Below are positions 57,555 to 64,000 of a DNA stretch of 64,000 nt, piece after piece. The notes beneath the pieces were generated by a model that was not told where the DNA came from, did no database searches, and saw only the letters and a program-made list of their open reading frames with translations. Position 1 is the stretch's first letter. Each line of letters opens with the position of its first letter. Origin of the DNA: Episyrphus balteatus (taxonomy: Eukaryota > Arthropoda > Insecta > Diptera > Syrphidae); the NCBI RefSeq assembly GCF_945859705.1, contig NC_079137.1, positions 70,764,277 through 70,828,276 on the forward strand, read 5' to 3'. Position numbers and translations under genes: made by a program.

Positions 57555-58270
57555 CTTCGCGATCATACCACCAGAAACCTCATTTATACCACCTGATCAG
57601 AAGCGTTACCAAGGTACCACTAAGACCTCCTGGCCACTAGCGTTACCACTATCCTCACTAGTAGCTTCTGCTTAGTATTGCCACCCGAAATCTCATTAAT
57701 ATAAATAGTTCCTACGTGGTCTTTCCTAGTAGGTATCTACCGATCAAAAATGACACTAGGGGTCTTACTAGTACTTAGCGACGACAAACGTTACTAATAA
57801 CCTCACTAGTACCTCCCGAACAGTAGTTTCATCAGAAACCTCATGAATACTTGCCAAATAGCCGTGAGTACAAGGGCCTCGCTAGAACTTGACGATCAAA
57901 AATTACACCTGGGGTCCAACTAGTACCTCCAGATCACTAGCGTTACATGACTGAGTACCTCTCGTTCATAAGTGTGAAAAAAAAACTTCATGAACAATTG
58001 AAGATGAGTTATACCTACAAGTGCTCCGCGTTTACCTGTCGATCAAAAATGACACCAGAGGTCTCATTATTAACTAACGTTTACTAGCGTTACCAATCAC
58101 CTCACTAGTTACTCAAAAGTAGTGTCACCAAAAACCTCATGAATACTTTAAGATCAGTGGTGCCTGTAGGGATTTTGCTAGTACCTACCAATCAGAAATG
58201 ACACCAGGGCTCCCAATAGTTACCAATAATTTCACTAGCACCTCCCGATCACAAGCGTTACTAACGTTAT
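57555..58270. repeat. Degenerate tandem array, about 150-bp unit built of shorter sub-repeats
   Basis: CGATCAAAAATGACAC-like starts lie at 57741, 57893, 58040 and 58189 (spacing 152, 147, 149). In each unit the order is GGGGTC(T/C), CTAGTACCT, CCGATCA, AGCGTTAC, CTCACTAGT, AAACCTCATGAATAC. CTAGTACCTCCCGATCA and AGCGTTACCAATAACCTCA-type sub-repeats also recur within units, at roughly a quarter of the length. An earlier unit starts near 57560. The array is old and not low-complexity, and is less A/T-rich than its flanks. Confidence 0.8.
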
Positions 58271-58619
58271 TTCTTGAATAGTTTTTCCAAATTACATTAC
58301 AATCTACATCGGTCAACCCAATAACATTCATATTTGCACCTTACATTTTCCAATCATACTATACACAAAATTACCACAAAATTGTTCGCAAAAATGTTAA
58401 CAAGCAAATACCATTATCGGATCTCAAAATCTACCATTTTGTTTGGTTTATTTTTCCCTCAACAAATTAAATTTCTTGTTTGCCCTCAAACAACAATTAA
58501 TGTCCTCATTCGAAAATTTTATTCTCTCGCACATAGTTGTCTAACTGTCTCACTTTTCTGTTCTATTGGACACACAAAAGTGCACTTCTAAGTCGTATGA
58601 ACTCGTTTTAATAACCCAT

Positions 58620-59230
58620 GGCATCCTATAAGACTTTTATAGAAGGCTGGAGTCCCTATGATTTAAATAATTTCGGTAAAATAAAAAATTGATGATATTA
58701 TACTAATTGACTCCATAAAAGTGCAATAGAAATCTTATAGGAGTTTTATACAAAGCTTATATGAGTGCTGTTCAAAGGAAGCTTTTCTCGATTACAACAG
58801 AAGTAAATTTGTCATTTTGTTAAAAATGGATAGGTACTATCCAAATTAACCACATTAAAGTTTAATAGAATTTCTTTTATAGGAGTATTATACAAGTGCT
58901 TTTTATGATGAAAAAGAATTTTTCCCAAAAAATTATGATAGAAACAAAATTCCCATTTTGTTAAAAATTTTTCTCGATAATTTTGTATTTGTTCAAAACT
59001 AATGAAATTACAGTTCTCTTATAGGAGTATTACACAATGCTTATATAAGTGCTTATGATGAAAAGAAATATTTCCTTGACTTCAGAATAAAAATTGATAT
59101 TATCCAAATTAACTGCATTAATGTTGTTTACTAGTTCCTTTATAGGAGTATTATACAAACCTTATAAAAGTGTTTGTAACTCAAAGAAGCTTTTCTCGAT
59201 AATTATAGGAGTAAATTTTTTTTTTCAAAA
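58620..59230. repeat. Degenerate tandem array, about 142-bp unit
   Basis: TTATAGGAGTATTATACAA-like cores recur at about 58735, 58877, 59019 and 59140 (spacing 142, 142, 121). Each is followed by GCTTATATAAGTGCTT-like sequence and by GAAGCTTTTCTCGATAATT, and preceded by TATCCAAATTAAC(C/T)GCATTA. At least four units. No relation to the neighbouring 150-bp array was found. Confidence 0.8.
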
Positions 59231-59836
59231 CCAATACTTATCACTTTGAAAATATTTGAAAAACCAAATCTTAGAAACGTGAACATTTGAAGAACAACTA
59301 TGTTGCAGAGCTTTTGTCTACTAAACCACATTGTGTCGTCGACGAGATTATTGCATGTCTACTCGTTTACATTTCCAAATATATATTCTTCCGTAGTCTG
59401 TTGTTTGGTGACCCTCCCCCCCCCCCCCCCCTTTTTCTCCCCCTCCCACGCTATAGAACAAGACTAGAACACTAGAGTTCTTTGTATATTTTTGTATAAA
59501 AAGCATGTGTAAATTCGAATTCAGAGTTGCCCCTTGATTAACACTGAACTCTGCTTGTTTCTGTACACATTTACCACCAACAAAATGTTGGGGGGCTTTC
59601 TACCACCTCACCTTTCTCTGGAAAATCTACACACGAAAGGAAGAATGACAGCTGGGTAATTGATGTTGAATAAAGTGGAAGGATTCATCGGTCCGGTCGG
59701 TCGTCGTTCTATGTGTTTTACAGAGAGAGAGAGAGAGTCAGACAGACGGACCAACACTTTGGTGTAAAGAATGGAGACTTTGGAGGTAGGGAATTTTGGA
59801 TAATTTTGCTTAAGGGAAACAAAATTAAACATTCAA
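59231..59836. other. Unique stretch with poly-C run
   Basis: Contains a run of 16 C at 59416-59431 and a GA run at about 59722-59737. No supportable gene before 59837. Confidence 0.5.
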
Positions 59837-59924
59837 ATGGACGAAGAAGAAGATCACAATTATTCTTCTATAGAAAATTCCCCGCATTTGGTCTACATCT
59901 ACCTGCTGACCTCTTTGGACAAAC
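59837..59924 (+). CDS. Weak candidate first coding exon ending at a GTAAGT donor
   Basis: Not recognised. From ATG at 59837 the frame reads MDEEEDHNYSSIENSPH and continues for 29 codons to AAAC|GTAAGT, where a consensus insect 5' splice site begins at 59925. The codons GTCTACATCTACCTGCTGAC are less A/T-rich than the flanks, and the peptide is not low-complexity. The frame also stays open beyond the donor to about 60043, so splicing is not required. No downstream exon or domain could be linked inside the window. A chance match is quite possible, since GTAAGT is frequent. Confidence 0.2.
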
Positions 59925-62479
59925 GTAAGTTATTCCTCGTCCTGCAACAAAAATACAGTTACTTTAGTATCTATCACACCTCTTCTCCCTTTCTTCACAC
60001 AGTGTTGATATTTTTGTCCTGTCAGCAGTGCCCCAAACAATAGCAGTCAACCTGATGGGCAATCTAACAAATGTCAACAATATTAAGTAGTTTAAATCCG
60101 TTATGTGTGAGGCTTATGTGTTGTGTGTTGAAAACGTTGAGATACATGTCTTCACACACGCGGTGGTAAAATTTGCTTCAATCCTGGTTAGACACACAAA
60201 TACACACACAAATAGACACACATTTATTATTATCCTGAATGCAAAGTCCTTCTAGGTTAGGTTCTATAGCTGCATTTGAGTCTTTTGTTTGTGCATTGTG
60301 CAGTGGAATGTGCGAGGACCGTCACAGCCGCTGCCACCGCTACCGACTTTGTTTTGTTGGCTAAATTGGGGCTAGCTTCATTTGCTTTGTATATAAGGTT
60401 GATGGCTTGGTCATCAGACGGGAACCATACATATACAACAAGCTTGCCTCTGCTCATGGGTTCACTTTATTCTTGAATAGAACTGACGTCGTCGTCTGCA
60501 TTTGACATTGACGGATAATTTCATCTAAAACAAAAACAAGCAAAAAAACTGAAAAAAAAAAATGGTTTATATGCCCACAGGACATGCATCGAAGGATTGT
60601 GTTGTTCTAAGCTCGATGTTGAAAAAAAAAAAAACCAACACAAAATTGCCTAGAGGTGTTAGTTGTCGGAGTTCTATTTTAAAATTCAGTTAGATATCAA
60701 AATTGACTTTTTATCGCGCTTTTGCTACGACCAAAATTGACATCAAAGTGGGTGTGATGGGAAGTTTATTTATAAAATATTTTTGTTGTTTTTTTTTTTT
60801 GTTGTCTCTGTCCCAAACGATTTAGATTTTTTTAGTTTTTGTTTTTGATTTGTCAATCTAGTCAAATGGATATTTTTTGATCCATCACAATGCAATGCCG
60901 ATAGCAATTTAATTGATGAACAAAGTTTTTTTTTTTTTTTTGATTTTTTTATTTACTGGAAACTTTTCTTGTTTGTTTTTTATAACAATAAAACAAACCT
61001 CAAATGTTTCCGAATTTCAACAAGTTCCTAAAAGTTGATAATTGATTTTAAAACCATATCATATTGAAATTTTGTTGCTGACGTTTTAGCAAAAAAAAAA
61101 AATACCACCATTGTTCTGAATTTTAAAAATAAATGGATATCTTGTATTTATAGTTTTTTTTTTCCTTTTGACACACGGGTCGTTTGAACAAGACACTACT
61201 CGAAGTGTCTTGCACTCCAGATTTTTTGATGCAGAAATGTTCCTTGGGGTCTAAATACTAAGAAAAAAGATTTTTTAATATCTTTTATCGAGCTATTCGT
61301 TTTTGCGAGCTAAATTAGTTATGAAAAAAGCGTACTTTTACGTACTTTCCCTCATGTTTTGGCTCATGACTCTGTTAATAATAACGGTACAAATTTAAAT
61401 AATGGCTCTATTTTTAGAAGAAATATGTTTCTTTTTAACTGCATTTCAATTAAATTGATATCATTTTTAAATCTTCAGATATTCAAATTTAAGTCCGTTC
61501 ATTTTTTCTGCCCTATTCGATTTCACTAATTTTATATTATAGAAGTCCGGGTATACTTTTCTAGTGGTTTTTTGTATATACCCTTTTTTACAGTTTTTGA
61601 GGTTATGTCCTTTTGCGTGATAATTTGTTATAATTAAATTTGTAGCAGTTTCTTATAGAACTAAACTTCTTCTTTTAAAATCTGTTTAAATCTTTTTAAT
61701 ATCTCTTTTCCTCTCTGAGAAATCCTTAGTTGAATTCAACATATTTGGTGCAAAATATTTCTCTATGCAAAAAAATCTTAAAAATTTCCTTAAATATAAA
61801 CTTGCCAAAAAACTCAAAGGAATGCAAATAGAATATTATGTCAAAATTTGAAAACGATCGGTTAAGAAATTTTTGAGATTTGCCAAAAAACAAACTGTCT
61901 TTAAAACTATACTAATTGAGAAAAAACCAAAACAATAACTGTACAAAAAAAATTAATAAGATATTTCCTAGAATAGATATAAAAAAAAATCAATCCCAAC
62001 CAACTTACCCGCCATTCTTTCCAAAAAAACCTATCTTCAATCACTCTTTTCTTCTACTGAACAGAGAACAGTTGCGATTGCTCTTCAATATAGCTGCTCA
62101 CTGCTCTAATACAATCCAAATTTGATGTGTTCCTTTTTTTAACTACAAAACATGAAGCGAACCATTGAACATGGAAAACAGAAAATGTGTTTTATGCACT
62201 TAAAAATTTCACTGTTTTTATAATCAAAACTGGTCTCTGTTTTTTGCAATTTCACTGCTCTTTTCAGAAAAAATTCTTGGCTTTTTAATGTTTCACTGCT
62301 ATTTCGTGAGCATTCTGTTCTTTATAATTCATGATTTGATCAACCAAGAAAAAAAAAAATCATGTGTGCAATTCACACGTGGTAGAAGTGAAACCTTAAA
62401 AAAATCATATTTCTTGCAAAAAAAAAAAAAAAATAGAAAAAATGTACCTATTTTTATTCTATCACCTTCAAATCCATGT
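59925..62479. other. Unique A/T-rich non-coding stretch
   Basis: No supportable gene. It has CA-rich DNA near 60190-60222, poly-T near 60929-60945, and a small perfect hairpin CAAGACACT-ACTCGA-AGTGTCTTG at 61189-61212. From about 62040 GCTGCTCACTGCTC-type motifs appear (62092-62107, 62252, 62296) that recur near 63545-63664. Confidence 0.5.
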
Positions 62480-62910
62480 TTTTTATATGACAACCTATAT
62501 AAATTTTATATTATCTTATTGTCTAAACCCAAAATATATATATATCGATCAGGTCTATGAGACATCTACAAAAAGAGCTAGAATTTTTTGAACTCGATCA
62601 ATTTCCATCAAAAAAAGCGAAAAAAAACACTTATTTTTGTTTTCTCACGCTAGTAACTGCATTTTTTCCCTAACAACCTATACAAATTTTAACACCATCT
62701 GAAAGCTTATTGTCTTAGCTCAAAATATATATATCGATCAGGTGTATGAGACATCTACAAAAAGAGCTAGAATGTTTTAAACTCGATGAAATTTTATCCA
62801 AAAAGCAAAAAAAAACATTTATTTTTATGTTCTCATGCTATTAAATCAATTTTTTTGTTTGACAACCTATAAAAAATTTTATACCACGTGAAAGCTACAC
62901 TGGTAGCTGC
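62480..62910. repeat. Tandem repeat, unit about 186 bp
   Basis: CAACCTATA(T/C)AAATTTTA starts at 62491, 62674 and 62863 (spacing 183 and 189). The first two units share ATATATATATCGATCAGGT, TATGAGACATCTACAAAAAG and AGCTAGAAT in the same order with few changes. The third unit is partial. The high similarity of the first two suggests a fairly recent duplication. Confidence 0.85.
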
Positions 62911-63544
62911 TCATCGCCAACAGATCTATACAGGTGTTTTGAGGTATTTTTAATTTTTTTTCAATTTAAGATTGTGTAACTTGTAGAGCACGTAACGTAA
63001 TGTGTGATATATCAAATAAAAGGTTATGTTATCAGCATGCGTATTAAAGTTAAATCAAATTTGTATGTGCACTAGATCCAAAGATATAACGTGTGTTGGA
63101 AAAGAACATCTTTTTACCGTTATCTCCGAATTTTGAATATGAAATTAATTGAAATTTTTTACAATTATAATTTATTTAATTACCTATCTACAGTACAAAT
63201 TTCATTCATCTATCTATTCAAACAGAAAAGTTATAGCAAGTTGAAGTCGTGTCGCGTTTTCGTTTCATCTTGTTTCAAATCACTACGATACTAAAGAAGT
63301 TTTCACTTCAAAAAGCAAAGATATCGAGAAAAATTTACCATGGTGATAACGAAACAAAGAAATTCAATTTGAAATACCATTATTTCAGTATAGGCATTCA
63401 AGGCATTATTTCTTAGGTATTGAAAACAAATTTAAAATGGTAAATTATTTTTTATTTATGTTTTATTCCATATTTTTAATCATATACATGTATTTCAAAT
63501 CAGAAACAAAATTTAAAGTTGTTATTCAAAGAGTAATTAAAAAG
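62911..63544. other. Unique A/T-rich non-coding stretch
   Basis: No supportable gene; a 67-codon frame at 63091-63294 has no domain. Confidence 0.5.
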
Positions 63545-63664
63545 CAGTTTTCAATAGCAGCTTTCAATAGCAGCTTTCAATAGCAGCTCTTTTTAGATGC
63601 TGCTCACTGGTTTAACTGCTCTGAATAAAATTGCTCTTTAGCATACCCCTAGCGCTAGAGCCCT
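63545..63664. repeat. TTTCAATAGCAGC tandem repeat and possible transposon end
   Basis: Three 13-bp units TTTCAATAGCAGC follow each other (about 63549-63588), then GCTGCTCACTGG, CTGCTCTG and TTGCTCTTTAGC. The block closes with CTAGCGCTAGAGCCCTG at 63664, whose complement CAGGGCTC has a hAT-like tip form. Related GCTGCTCACTGCTC sequence lies at 62092. No left tip with matching duplication was found. Confidence 0.4.
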
Positions 63665-64000
63665 GTAAGGATACAAAATGTAATACTAAACTGATAAATT
63701 AATAATCCTTAAAATCTAGAGATATTCATTGCAACTAATTATGAAGTCTTAAATATTCTACTTGAACACAAGAGCAGATCAGAAAGCTATCATAGGGCTT
63801 AAATCAACAATAGCAGTCATAGCAGGATTTAGAAAAAAGTATTACCCAACTTAAATTCGAATAATTATATTAGAATATGTACTTTTCTATGCTTTTCGGG
63901 AATGATTTTTTTGAGACTAATAAAACAGATGCAAAAATTATAAAATTACTGACAAACTGAAGGATGATGATGATATAATATTTTTTTTAGGGATTTAAAA
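63665..64000. other. Unique A/T-rich non-coding stretch
   Basis: Nothing resolved. The window ends in A/T-rich DNA. Confidence 0.5.

Noticed and set aside
59416..59431. Poly-C run as assembly artefact
   Set aside because: It could be real or a sequencing error; nothing in the flanks decides, so no claim is made beyond its presence.

Overview
The window looks like non-coding nuclear DNA of an insect, most likely a fly. The evidence is high A/T content, dense homopolymer runs and short microsatellites, many non-autonomous DNA transposons, and a dominant dispersed family whose (GTCT)n/(ACAG)n core resembles the DINE-1/mini-me (Helitron-like) elements described in Diptera. The species cannot be named from sequence alone. 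No open reading frame reads as a known protein domain, and I see no rRNA, tRNA, CRISPR array or operon-like layout. Four short reading frames or exon-like stretches are listed only as weak candidates (51598-51882 +, 52149-52385 -, 56583-56774 +, 59837-59924 +).

The clearest content is a layered set of transposable elements whose boundaries can be read from terminal inverted repeats (TIRs), target-site duplications (TSDs) and nesting. Three hAT-like elements carry 8-bp TSDs (2614-3992, 21278-22908, 54414-54853). Two copies of one piggyBac-like MITE are flanked by TTAA (10883-12209, 34852-35049). A Transib-like element with 5-bp TSDs has ends identical to the V(D)J recombination heptamer CACAGTG (49587-50453). 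Several further TIR, MITE or foldback elements lie at 5959-7036, 29261-29379, 34374-34656, 37862-39232, 42221-42308, 42824-45053, 42964-43672, 45090-45273 and 48407-49258.

The main repeat, called family A here, has six well-preserved copies (4330-5257 +, 10925-12000 -, 13571-14276 +, 21551-22552 -, 26592-27338 +, 31921-32628 +), a seventh that is split (42935-44601 +), and several decayed ones. Copies start near TTTTTACTTGC, contain a conserved box around CATTACGATG followed by a GTCT-type microsatellite, and end with a hairpin near GTGCGACCCAGTCGTGC. Three copies sit inside other elements (a piggyBac MITE, a hAT, and a long-TIR element), so family A moved after those elements had inserted. 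One family A copy was then itself hit by a 709-bp MITE, which gives three levels of nesting.

A third layer is degenerate tandem arrays: a 14-bp minisatellite beside a hAT target site (3993-4165), about 94-bp repeats (18780-18960), about 250-bp repeats (39340-40640), a short-unit array split by a transposon (48300-49430), about 130-bp repeats (53690-55135), about 150-bp repeats (57555-58270), about 142-bp repeats (58620-59230) and about 186-bp repeats (62480-62910). Between these lie unique A/T-rich stretches (mainly 1-2605, 7800-10480, 14280-17330, 19180-21270, 24270-26590, 29380-31920, 35600-37860, 40640-42220, 46090-48300, 50460-53690, 55140-57550, 59230-62480) that probably are intronic or intergenic. 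These stretches often carry the hexamer AAGGAC/GTCCTT. There is no gene set working together; what can be reconstructed is a history of insertions.
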